Source: Bacillota bacterium
Lineage (GTDB): Bacteria > Bacillota_A > Clostridia > Lachnospirales > Lachnospiraceae
Direction: 5' to 3'
NCBI GenBank assembly: GCA_023443925.1
Contig: JAEZSL010000166.1
Coordinates: 1 to 10,277 of the forward strand
Length of the DNA: 10,277 nt
The notes beneath the pieces are model-generated. The model searched no databases. It worked only from the letters and a program-made list of their open reading frames with translations, and was not told the DNA's origin. Below, piece after piece: positions 1 to 5,496 of this stretch. Positions within the stretch are counted from its first letter, which is position 1, and each line of letters starts with the position of its first letter. Position numbers and translations under genes: made by a program.

Positions 1-499
1 TCAATCCTTTCAATTCACTTACCGATGTACAGAACTTTGCAATCGGCTTATTTTTTATGTTAAATTGATGGCTATTGTTTAATAGAATTTGTTCCGCAGT
101 TTCTTTTTCTTCTTGTGTTATGTCCTCACCATAAAAATATGTCTGGATTGCATTTATTCTTTTTTTGTATCGCATTTTATGACGGCTAATTCCATCACGC
201 ATTTCAAGATAAGGCAGTAAGTAAGATAGACTTCTATCAACGATGCTTTTTACAAAAGGGCTAAAACCACCGTAATAACAGCGGCTAATAATAATGATGT
301 CATCACAGCAAGCAAACATATTCCCTAAATCACTATATTTATCACCTATCACACATTTTGTTGGTGTTTTCAGCCAACAACCATAACACCCTAAACAACT
401 CTGGACTTTGTCTTTTGAAGAAATAACCGTATCGCAATTTTGCACTTGAACAATATCTTTAAAGTCCTGTTCAGACAAATCGTGTATATATAATTTCAT
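1..499 (-). CDS. Flavodoxin-fold protein with ISF-like cysteines, partial (C-terminus beyond left edge)
   Basis: The reading frame opens with ATG at 499 and stays open for 166 codons to the window edge, so the C-terminus is missing. It resembles the NADPH-dependent FMN reductase / iron-sulfur flavoprotein superfamily. Cysteines at 35, 38, 41 and 49 form a C-x2-C-x2-C-x7-C pattern like the compact [4Fe-4S] motif of ISF proteins. The stretch CDDIIIISRCYYGGFSPFVK followed by a DR pair corresponds to the second flavin-contacting region of the family. The usual N-terminal GSPR-type FMN phosphate loop is absent: the protein starts MKLYIHDLSEQDF. A consensus AGGAGG (508-513) lies 8 bases before the ATG, and the start overlaps the stop of the upstream flavoprotein in an ATGA, suggesting translational coupling. 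Likely a cytoplasmic redox or electron-transfer protein working with its neighbour; its substrate is unknown. Cofactor binding is inferred from the motif only. Confidence 0.82.
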   Translation of the reverse strand, partial: MKLYIHDLSEQDFKDIVQVQNCDTVISSKDKVQSCLGCYGCWLKTPTKCVIGDKYSDLGNMFACCDDIIIISRCYYGGFSPFVKSIVDRSLSYLLPYLEMRDGISRHKMRYKKRINAIQTYFYGEDITQEEKETAEQILLNNSHQFNIKNKPIAKFCTSVSELKGL

Positions 500-1080
500 A
501 GTGTAATCCTCCTGTTTTGGAGCGTAGACAAAATTTCATCAGCAAGTTTGTCTGCTACAATTTTTGCCCTACTTTCAAAGTCTTCTGCACGGCTGTTTGA
601 AACAACATATGTTCCTGCTAATTTTGTTTGGAATATACTTTTTTGTGAGGCGTCGAACATCCTATGAAAAGCTTTTGTTACGAGATCGGCATTGTCATTT
701 TCCTCACCCATACAGGTAATTAAACCTGCAACGGGTTTTTCATCAAGTAACGGTGTGTACATAAGTGCAAAACTTCTATCTAACAAAGGCTTGATTTGTG
801 AAGTTAATTCATAACAATATATAGGTGAAGCTATTATGATTGCGTCGGCTGAAATCATTTTTGAATAAACATCATGCATATCGTCTTGAAGAACACAACC
901 TGGTGAATCTTGTACCTGCATACAGGCATAGCAACCACGGCAACCACTGATTTGTTTTTCTGCAGCATTTACCCGAATAATCTCATCCCCCTTTGCTATG
1001 ATCTTTTCTTCAACAAATTTCAATACCGTTGCTGTTTTTCCTGCCTTTTGAGGACTTCCTAAAATGGTTAAAATTTTCAT
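496..1080 (-). CDS. NADPH-dependent FMN reductase / iron-sulfur flavoprotein family protein
   Basis: A 194-residue cytoplasmic flavodoxin-fold protein of normal family length. The N-terminal beta strand and FMN phosphate loop are clear (MKILTILGSPQKAGKT, residues 1-16). Cysteines 47, 50, 53 and 62 form C-x2-C-x2-C-x8-C, close to the cluster motif of ISF proteins. The second flavin motif is ASPIYCYELTSQIKPLLDRS, around residues 84-103. Members reduce flavins or quinones, or shuttle electrons, using NAD(P)H or ferredoxin; the particular substrate cannot be read from sequence. The ATG at 1080 is preceded by AAGGAG seven bases upstream, supporting this start. It is the first gene of an operon with the overlapping flavoprotein downstream (4-base ATGA overlap). 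A promoter with a PadR-type palindrome in its spacer lies directly upstream, so PadR-controlled induction is likely. Confidence 0.9.
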   Translation of the reverse strand: MKILTILGSPQKAGKTATVLKFVEEKIIAKGDEIIRVNAAEKQISGCRGCYACMQVQDSPGCVLQDDMHDVYSKMISADAIIIASPIYCYELTSQIKPLLDRSFALMYTPLLDEKPVAGLITCMGEENDNADLVTKAFHRMFDASQKSIFQTKLAGTYVVSNSRAEDFESRAKIVADKLADEILSTLQNRRITL

Positions 1081-1109
1081 ATTGATTTCTCCTTATTTTA
1101 TATCATTTT

Positions 1110-1138
1110 TATATATATCGATTCGATATTATTGGCAA
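1110..1138 (-). promoter_or_regulatory. Promoter of the flavoprotein operon
   Basis: On the minus strand, -35 TTGCCA (1138-1133) and -10 TATATA (1115-1110) are separated by exactly 17 bases. The spacer is almost filled by the palindrome at 1115-1129, so a bound repressor would block RNA polymerase. The start of transcription would fall near 1103, some 20 bases before the ATG. Confidence 0.65.
1115..1129. promoter_or_regulatory. PadR-type operator, copy 1 (perfect inverted repeat)
   Basis: ATATCGA-T-TCGATAT is a perfect 7+1+7 palindrome between the -35 and -10 boxes of the flavoprotein promoter. An almost identical palindrome lies at the padR promoter. PadR family proteins are dimeric winged-helix repressors that bind AT-rich inverted repeats, often at their own promoter. 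Assignment to this PadR is inference from the two copies and their positions. Confidence 0.7.
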
Positions 1139-1154
1139 TAAAAGATACGTTAAA

Positions 1155-1673
1155 CTATTCCTCTAAATGAAAAATCAATTTATTGCACCAAATAATTATT
1201 GCTTGAAAATAATGAACGCCACAAGTAACAGTAGAATACGCAAAATTATGTTTTATATTATAATTATTTTCCGCGTATTCTTTTTGCCCATTCAGTTGAT
1301 TCAGATGTTGTTCTAAAACTTTAACAAATTCTTTCAGATTTTTAATTGCCACATCTGTAGATAAGTACTTATAGAAATAAATATTTACTAAATAATTATG
1401 GTTTGCTTTTACGAACTCAATGGGCTGCTCAAGCCAGCGAAGAAAATATTCTTTTCCCAGATCGGAAATAGAATACAGTTTTTTAAATTTACCGTCCTCT
1501 ACTGATTCACGATAAATAATATAACCTTTTTGCTCCATTCTTTTCAGAGCAGGGTATATGCTACCGAAACTTGCATCAAAAAAGTAAGAGGTACACTCTA
1601 CCATCCATTGTTTCAAATCATATCCGCTCATTTCTTTTTGCATAAGCATCCCTAAAATTATATATTCTAACAT
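1155..1673 (-). CDS. PadR family transcriptional regulator
   Basis: A 172-residue cytoplasmic repressor-type protein with the PadR winged helix in the N-terminal half. Visible signatures are LEYIILGMLMQKEMSGYDLK, then SFGSIYPALKRMEQKGYI (recognition helix region), then LYSISDLGKEYFLRWL at the wing. The remaining C-terminal part resembles the helical PadR/Vir-type dimerisation domain (roughly residues 90-170). I chose the ATG at 1673 because GGAG lies 6 bases upstream; the ATG four codons earlier at 1685 has no Shine-Dalgarno and would give 176 residues. The gene is followed on the same strand by the two flavoprotein genes, which have their own promoter. Matching palindromes at both promoters suggest autorepression plus control of the redox operon. 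The effector is unknown. Confidence 0.9.
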   Translation of the reverse strand: MLEYIILGMLMQKEMSGYDLKQWMVECTSYFFDASFGSIYPALKRMEQKGYIIYRESVEDGKFKKLYSISDLGKEYFLRWLEQPIEFVKANHNYLVNIYFYKYLSTDVAIKNLKEFVKVLEQHLNQLNGQKEYAENNYNIKHNFAYSTVTCGVHYFQAIIIWCNKLIFHLEE

Positions 1674-1696
1674 AAGTATCTCCATAACGTTTATTC

Positions 1697-1715
1697 ATAT
1701 ATCGAATTGATATAT
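1697..1715. promoter_or_regulatory. PadR-type operator, copy 2 (at the padR start point)
   Basis: ATATATCGAATTGATATAT is a 19-bp inverted repeat with one mismatched pair. Its core ATATCGA-A-TTGATAT matches the 15-bp palindrome in front of the flavoprotein operon at 13 of 15 positions. It begins just downstream of the padR -10 box and covers the expected transcription start, a position suited to autorepression. Confidence 0.65.
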
Positions 1716-1719
1716 AGAA

Positions 1720-1748
1720 ATTGTAACAATAATACACTTGTTTGTCAA
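1720..1748 (-). promoter_or_regulatory. padR promoter
   Basis: On the minus strand, a perfect -35 TTGACA (1748-1743), a 17-base spacer and a near-perfect -10 TACAAT (1725-1720). Transcription would start around 1713, inside the palindrome at 1697-1715. Confidence 0.75.
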
Positions 1749-2180
1749 TTAAAATTTTTATATGAGATGTGTGTGGAAACATATCCATACCTTATATTTT
1801 TATAAATTACTAATGGAAAATCTTAAAAAATCTTTATAAAAAAATATGGAAATATTATGTAGTTTAGTGTAATATTGATTTTTGATAAGAGAGGAGAAAT
1901 TGAGTATATAGGCGAAAATAAGTAACATATATAAAGGGAAAATCAGATACTAAAATAAACGAGTTAAAAAAAGAGATTGTACAATATATGCAATTTGATA
2001 ATTTGATTTGTTTGGTAGTGCAGGATGTTCAAGTTATATATAAGATGGAATAGAGAAGGGCATACCTGGAATGGCTGTTATATAAACTATATCAATATTT
2101 CTGTGGTGGTTGATATTGGGTGTCGGGATGTATTGATACGAAGAGCTGCCCTGATTTTATGTGGACAATATAGATGACAT
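1749..2180. other. AT-rich intergenic stretch with a possible broken serine-hydrolase remnant
   Basis: No intact gene is seen. In one plus frame 1922-2053 is open and reads INELKKEIVQYMQFDN then LICLVVQDVQVIYK before TAG. An overlapping frame at 2053-2085 reads EKGIPGMAVI before TAA. Both resemble the opening strands of class C beta-lactamase / penicillin-binding-like serine hydrolases (typically IPGMAVAVVQDGKVIY), but the SxxK nucleophile region is absent and the match is short. No start codon with a ribosome site is present. If real, this is a dead fragment. No convincing promoter for the downstream phosphatase gene was found. Confidence 0.3.
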
Positions 2181-2193
2181 AGGAGGTTTTTTT

Positions 2194-2763
2194 ATGTTTA
2201 AGTTATTAATGGAACTGGATGGTAAAATACTAATATGGCTACAGAGCGTATTGGTAGATAGTGGGTTAAGCCCCATTGTAATCTTTATAACCAAATTAGG
2301 AGATTCAGGAGCAATCTGGCTATTCCTCTCGATAGCATTATTGTTTTCAAAAAAAACCAGGCAGATCGGGATAATGTCGTTACTGGCACTCCTATGCTCT
2401 TTTATAATTAATAATTTAGTTCTTAAAAATCTTATAGCCAGAATCCGCCCCTATGATGTATTATCAGGAGTACTATTATTAATAGAGAAACAATCAGACT
2501 TTTCCTTTCCCTCTGGTCATACCGCAAGTTCGTTTTCTGTTGCAGTTATAATTTTTAAGGAACTTCCCTTAAAATATGGAATACCTGCTATACTACTGGC
2601 TGTCTTAATTGGTATATCAAGACTTTATCTTGGTGTTCATTACCCATCTGATGTTTTATGTGGAGCATTGTTTGGAAGTATTATAGCTATATTAGTAAGA
2701 CAATATTTTTACCTATTAAAAGAAAATGGAAGCTTACATATTATTGATAAGTGGCTAAAATAG
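2194..2763 (+). CDS. PAP2 family integral membrane phosphatase (BcrC/PgpB-like)
   Basis: A 189-residue membrane protein with about five to six hydrophobic segments. All three lipid phosphatase signature motifs are intact: K-x6-RP at 78-86 (KNLIARIRP), PSGH at 106-109 (FPSGHTAS), and SR-x5-H-x3-D at 142-153 (SRLYLGVHYPSD). His109 is the expected general acid and His149 the nucleophile, paired with Asp153. Family members dephosphorylate undecaprenyl pyrophosphate, phosphatidylglycerol phosphate or related lipids at the outer membrane face; the substrate cannot be fixed from sequence. I chose the ATG at 2194 because AGGAGG (2181-2186) sits 7 bases upstream. An in-frame GTG at 2161 has no ribosome site and would put the AGGAGG inside the gene. 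Next downstream is a broken two-component remnant, a hint that the gene once belonged to a sensor-linked envelope-stress locus. Confidence 0.9.
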   Translation: MFKLLMELDGKILIWLQSVLVDSGLSPIVIFITKLGDSGAIWLFLSIALLFSKKTRQIGIMSLLALLCSFIINNLVLKNLIARIRPYDVLSGVLLLIEKQSDFSFPSGHTASSFSVAVIIFKELPLKYGIPAILLAVLIGISRLYLGVHYPSDVLCGALFGSIIAILVRQYFYLLKENGSLHIIDKWLK

Positions 2764-2786
2764 ATAAAAGCAGGAGGATGCTTAGC

Positions 2787-2986
2787 ATGACAATGAAACG
2801 TAGAATCTTTATTTCGAATACTGCAATGGTCTTATTTTGGTTGTTGAAGATGAAGATATCTTACGTGAAGTTATCTGAATCCGGTACCTATAAGCCTGAA
2901 ATGTCTTCTTTTGAAATTGATAAAGCAATTACAGTGGTATTAAGGTTGCCGAGAGGGCAGAAATCAGCGTAGAAAACCAGGGGAAC
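2787..2986 (+). pseudogene. Mosaic remnant of a two-component system (histidine kinase and response regulator pieces)
   Basis: A ribosome site AGGAGG (2772-2777) precedes ATG at 2787, whose product MTMKRRIFISNTAMVLF resembles the first membrane segment of sensor kinases. In a second frame, 2831-2878 reads LILVVEDEDILREVI and stops; this is the first strand and acidic pocket of a response regulator receiver domain. Back in the first frame, 2871-2942 reads LSESGTYKPEMSSFEIDKAI, typical of the segment after the kinase DHp domain. It continues with a frame change near 2943 as AERAEISVENQG (2948-2983). No phospho-acceptor histidine, phospho-acceptor aspartate or ATP-binding N box is present, so it cannot signal. 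The order is scrambled relative to an intact regulator-kinase pair, implying deletions and rearrangement. A 73-codon frame (2751-2972) through it is probably not a real protein. Confidence 0.55.
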
Positions 2987-3119
2987 CGTAAAGACAGTTT
3001 ATTTTCTAGCTTTTTGAAGATAGGCGGTCTTTTTTGTTTGAGACAAGAGTGATGTAAGAATTAGATTTGGTGGAAAATTATAATGAGTGTAAAAGTGTTA
3101 AATAAATTCACTTATACAC

Positions 3120-3155
3120 TTGACAATTAAATTAATTGTAACATAATGGTTACAA
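3120..3155 (+). promoter_or_regulatory. Promoter with overlapping palindrome ahead of the Rrf2-like stub
   Basis: A perfect -35 TTGACA (3120-3125), a 16-base spacer and -10 CATAAT (3142-3147). A perfect 7-bp inverted repeat, TTGTAAC-n6-GTTACAA (3136-3155), covers the -10 box. This layout fits an autorepressor operator; the repressor would have been the Rrf2-type protein whose first codons follow. Confidence 0.6.
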
Positions 3156-3167
3156 AAGGAGGTGTTT

Positions 3168-3245
3168 ATGTATTCAAGCAAATTATCAGTTAGTATTCAC
3201 ATATTAAGTCTGATTGCACCAGAGGAATTAAAATCGATTAACTAA
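3168..3245 (+). pseudogene. Truncated Rrf2 family regulator (N-terminal stub, 25 codons)
   Basis: The ATG at 3168 follows AGGAGG (3157-3162) by 5 bases. The product starts MYSSKLSVSIHILSLIA, a strong match to the first helix of Rrf2-family winged-helix repressors (YwnA/IscR/NsrR group). It then runs PEELKSIN and stops at TAA 3243-3245. Intact members are about 130-150 residues, so the DNA-binding helices, the wing and any cysteine cluster are all missing. I see no continuation downstream in any frame. The promoter, operator-like repeat and ribosome site remain intact, so a short peptide may still be made. Most likely a deletion remnant. Confidence 0.6.
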
Positions 3246-3321
3246 AGAAGGTGCATACTATTTTTTGTCATAGGGAAAAAGGTAAAATGTATAACTGTGC
3301 TTGAGGTATAATATGCAAAAT

Positions 3322-3627
3322 TTACCTTTCTGCCAAGGCGTTTCCCTGCTCTTGCGGCATCTTTTTTGACCGTTCAAGGAATGTGGAGTGCGTGATAATG
3401 ATGGCGTATTGTGGTTTGGAGGGAAAATAAGACGGGAAAACCCACTTTTCTTTTCTAACATGAAACATCTTTGTCCCTTGTAGAAAAATACTAAATGCAG
3501 GATTCATTATACCCGGACTTATTGGAATCTCACAACTATGCCTGGTAATAAATAAAAATGGAATTATAGTTTGAGTGTTTCCCTCTGATTTAGTAATTTT
3601 CTCTGACAATTCAATCATTGTATGCAA
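3322..3627 (-). pseudogene. AraC-type regulator N-terminal fragment
   Basis: On the minus strand a 101-codon frame contains MIELSEKITKSEGNTQT, then IIPFLFITRHS, then PGIMNPAFSIFLQGTK (roughly residues 4-53). This follows the AraC N-terminal domain (AraC_N, PF06719) pattern of an amphipathic helix, AIPGL strand, then EP-x-x-C/S-x-x-x-QG-x-K. After about residue 60 the similarity stops and the rest (SKPQYAIIITHSTFLERS...) is unrelated to the family. The C-terminal helix-turn-helix pair is absent. The frame has no ATG with a Shine-Dalgarno: it opens with TTG, or ATG at 3618. Intact relatives are about 300 residues. It lies head to head, 17 bases apart, with a short-chain dehydrogenase fragment, an arrangement common for intact AraC/SDR pairs. 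Confidence 0.5.
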
Positions 3628-3644
3628 TGCATGCTGCTTGATAG

Positions 3645-3779
3645 AATCATCACTTTCTTTTTGCTGGTACTGTACGCGATATGAATTCGGTAGAGGATCT
3701 AAAGGAAAAATATGCAGATCGTCTATGGCTGGCTCGTCTTGATGTTACTGATATCCAATCTGTATATTTGAGGTTATAG
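3645..3779 (+). pseudogene. Short-chain dehydrogenase/reductase fragment
   Basis: An open stretch of 44 codons between stops reads AGTVRDMNSVEDLKEKYADR then LWLARLDVTDIQSVY. This matches the second beta strand to fourth beta strand region of classical SDRs (A-x-VR-x-x-x, then LDVTD contacting the nicotinamide cofactor adenine ring). The upstream TGxxxGxG cofactor loop and the downstream NNAG and YxxxK catalytic segments are missing, and there is no start codon. It cannot be an active enzyme. The fragment is divergent from, and almost touching, the AraC N-terminal fragment. Confidence 0.55.
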
Positions 3780-3948
3780 AAATCAAGTAAAACCATTAAT
3801 GAGTCATAGAAAATATAATCTATGACATCATTTAGATGTACGAAAAGAATTTGTAAAATTAATAACATTATTAAATGTAGAAGAGAAATTACTGCTAAGA
3901 AAAATGAAATTTATAGTTTGAACTGTCTGATACTTCTCTGTTTCCTGA
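3780..3948. other. Intergenic DNA with a hairpin; no recognisable gene
   Basis: An 8-bp perfect stem GTCATAGA/TCTATGAC with an 8-base loop lies at 3803-3826. It is not followed by a T-run, so it is not a standard terminator. Short open stretches (for example DVRKEFVKLITLLNVEEKLL, from about 3834) look coding-like but match no family I recognise and have no start site. Confidence 0.4.
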
Positions 3949-3954
3949 TATGAT
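3946..3954 (+). promoter_or_regulatory. Possible extended -10 promoter for the alpha/beta hydrolase
   Basis: TGATATGAT gives a TGn extension plus -10 TATGAT (3949-3954), 67 bases before the hydrolase start. No good -35 is seen at 16-18 bases. Weak evidence. Confidence 0.25.
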
Positions 3955-4021
3955 AAAAACTACTGCAAATCAAGAGGAAACCTAATAGAATGATTCGGAC
4001 TGATTGAGGAGGGAGCGCCCA

Positions 4022-4939
4022 TTGTATAAAAACGATCCGATTTGGAGGAAAGTACAGGACTATCTTCCACCACAAAACAGGTTAAGCACAGAGACAGAAC
4101 CGGAAGAACATTTTTGGGAATTAAACAATGGCAACCGAATTCATCTGGATATATACTCCCCACTCTCCCCAAAAGCTACTATCATTCTTTTTCATGGGGT
4201 AGGTGGCAATGGGCGGCTACTTTCCTTTCTGGCGGTTCCCCTTTTTAAAAATGGATATCAGGTGATTTGTCCCGATCTGCCTTTATATGGCTATAGTGAA
4301 TACAAAGGTGCAGTCAACTATGATACGTGGGTAACAGACGCTGCTGAAATAGCGCAGCATTATACAGAAGAAAAGCTTCCAGTGTTTCTATTTGGCCTTA
4401 GTGCCGGGGGAATGCTGGCTTATCAGGCCGCCTGCCAAGTACCTGAAGTACGGGGTGTATTAGCGACTTGTATTTTGGATCAACGACTACAAATCGTAAG
4501 GGAGAAAACTGCATCAAATCCGCTCTTAGTACGATTAGGGCTTCCCTTAATGGAAAAGTTTAGAAAGGCAATCCCTTGTTTTCGCATACCCATGAAGTGG
4601 GTTGCCAATATGAGAGCGATTGTGAATAATCAGGAGTTAGCAAAGCTTCTAATGGCAGACAAGAAATCATCCGGTGCAATAATCACACTGGACTTTTTAT
4701 ACACGATGCTCCATCCCAATATTACAATGGAGCCGGAGGATTTCACAACACCTTTTGCTCTTCTCCATCCTGAGAATGATCTGTGGACGACGCTCTCATT
4801 GAGCCGCCTGTTTTATGACCGGCTTAAATATGAGAGAGAAGTACACTTGCTTACAGGTGCAGGACATTTTCCAATTGAAGAACAAGGATTGAATGCTCTC
4901 ACGGAAAAAGCTGTAGCATTTATAGAAAAGCATCGATGA
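4022..4939 (+). CDS. Alpha/beta hydrolase (serine hydrolase/lipase-like)
   Basis: A 305-residue cytoplasmic protein with a complete alpha/beta hydrolase layout. The oxyanion region is IILFHGVGGNGRLL (about residues 54-67). The nucleophile elbow is GLSAGG with Ser127, the acid is Asp253 in HPENDLW, and the base is His282 in GAGHFPIEE. No signal peptide is present. A helical lid-like insertion spans roughly residues 150-225. Probably an esterase, lipase or related hydrolase; the substrate is not deducible. I chose the TTG at 4022 (product MYKNDPIWRKV) because GGAGGGAG (4008-4015) lies 6 bases before it. A TTG at 4004 in the same frame would place that ribosome site within the gene. This is the only intact gene in a stretch of broken ones and has no partner in an operon. 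Confidence 0.88.
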   Translation: MYKNDPIWRKVQDYLPPQNRLSTETEPEEHFWELNNGNRIHLDIYSPLSPKATIILFHGVGGNGRLLSFLAVPLFKNGYQVICPDLPLYGYSEYKGAVNYDTWVTDAAEIAQHYTEEKLPVFLFGLSAGGMLAYQAACQVPEVRGVLATCILDQRLQIVREKTASNPLLVRLGLPLMEKFRKAIPCFRIPMKWVANMRAIVNNQELAKLLMADKKSSGAIITLDFLYTMLHPNITMEPEDFTTPFALLHPENDLWTTLSLSRLFYDRLKYEREVHLLTGAGHFPIEEQGLNALTEKAVAFIEKHR

Positions 4940-4942
4940 TAA

Positions 4943-5236
4943 TTTTATGAAGCACATATTAATAAAATGAAATCAAAGAAAGTGAAAGTAATGGCTGTCT
5001 GCCCGGGGTTGACTCATACCGACTTTCACGAGAAGATAGGAATGGATAAATCTCGCCAAACTAACAGAGGATAGATTAAATGGATGTCTCCTGAAGATGC
5101 TGTAGATATTTCATTAAAGGATTTGGGAATGAGCAAAGTGGTTTGTATACCGGGAAATCATACAAAAATACGGGTAAAATATGCAATTCAGCGTGTTTTT
5201 AAAATTCATCCAAATCGACGGTTATGTATCGGTTGA
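4943..5236 (+). pseudogene. Short-chain dehydrogenase C-terminal fragment with internal stop
   Basis: Starting just after the hydrolase stop, the frame reads FYEAHINKMKSKKVKVMAVC then PGLTHTDFHEKIGM. After an in-frame TAG (5072-5074) it continues with WMSPEDAVDISLKDLGMSK and VVCIPGNHTK. This is the C-terminal third of an SDR: the helix after YxxxK, the CPG loop with the T-x-F-H pattern, the W-M-x-P-E-D segment, and the terminal VVCIPG strand. The cofactor loop and catalytic YxxxK are missing. Its subfamily (CPG-T-x-FH) differs from the SDR fragment at 3645-3779, so the two probably come from different genes. The frame ends at TGA 5234-5236, overlapping an LCP-like piece in another frame. Confidence 0.6.
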
Positions 5237-5468
5237 TTTCAAATCCTTTGAGAAAATAGTTGATTTATTAGGAGGTGTATCAATTGAGCTAAATAGTTTG
5301 CAGTGGCTCCCTCGAGTAACACTTCATCGAGTCGTTTGGATGCATGGATTCAGTAGTATGGTAGATTGGCTGGATGTATCAAAAAACAATTTGGAGCTCG
5401 GGCCTCGAAATCTCAAGTGTGCTTTACTGTCTATACGCGCGGAATCTGAGGGTCTAAGACGAAACTAA
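5181..5468 (+). pseudogene. LytR-CpsA-Psr (LCP) family fragment within an unsupported frame
   Basis: A 95-codon frame contains IDGYVSVDFKSFEKIVDLLG then GVSIELN (about residues 12-38, bases 5214-5294). This is a good match to the core of LCP phosphotransferases (Y-V-x-V-D-F-x-x-F-x-x-x-V-D-x-x-GGV). LCP proteins attach wall polymers to peptidoglycan outside the membrane and are about 300 residues or more. The membrane anchor, the remaining polyprenyl-phosphate pocket with its arginines, and the rest of the domain are missing. The residues before 12 and after 38 match nothing I recognise. The ATG at 5181 has no ribosome site. Treated as a fragment brought in by rearrangement. Confidence 0.5.
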
Positions 5469-5472
5469 AATG

Positions 5473-5496
5473 AGGCGGAGAACTAGTTCTTCGCCT
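5473..5496 (+). terminator. Terminator-like hairpin
   Basis: AGGCGGAGAA-CTAG-TTCTTCGCCT forms a 10-bp stem with one G.U pair and a 4-base loop. It is followed by TATATATTAATAAATTTTTT rather than an immediate T-run, so termination strength is uncertain. It lies 5 bases after the stop of the LCP-containing frame and may be what is left of the original gene's terminator. Confidence 0.45.

Noticed and set aside
2107..2145. TTGATA-spaced repeat as a promoter for the PAP2 gene
   Set aside because: The downstream TTGATA is a poor -10 box and the region is too AT-variable to support a call.
2993..3036. Possible rho-independent terminator: AAAGAC ... GTCTTTTTT
   Set aside because: The stem is only about 6 bp with a loop near 30 bases, and the inner pairing is imperfect, so it is too weak to annotate.
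3258..3461. 67-codon minus-strand frame
   Set aside because: It overlaps the end of the AraC-like fragment in a different frame, has low-complexity basic composition, no ribosome site and no family resemblance.
3650..3868. 72-codon minus-strand frame
   Set aside because: It lies opposite the SDR fragment, whose plus-strand frame shows clear family motifs; this is a shadow frame.
3960..4248. Minus-strand 70-codon frame (3960-4172) and plus-strand 68-codon frame (4042-4248)
   Set aside because: Both overlap the alpha/beta hydrolase, which has a complete set of catalytic motifs in its own frame.
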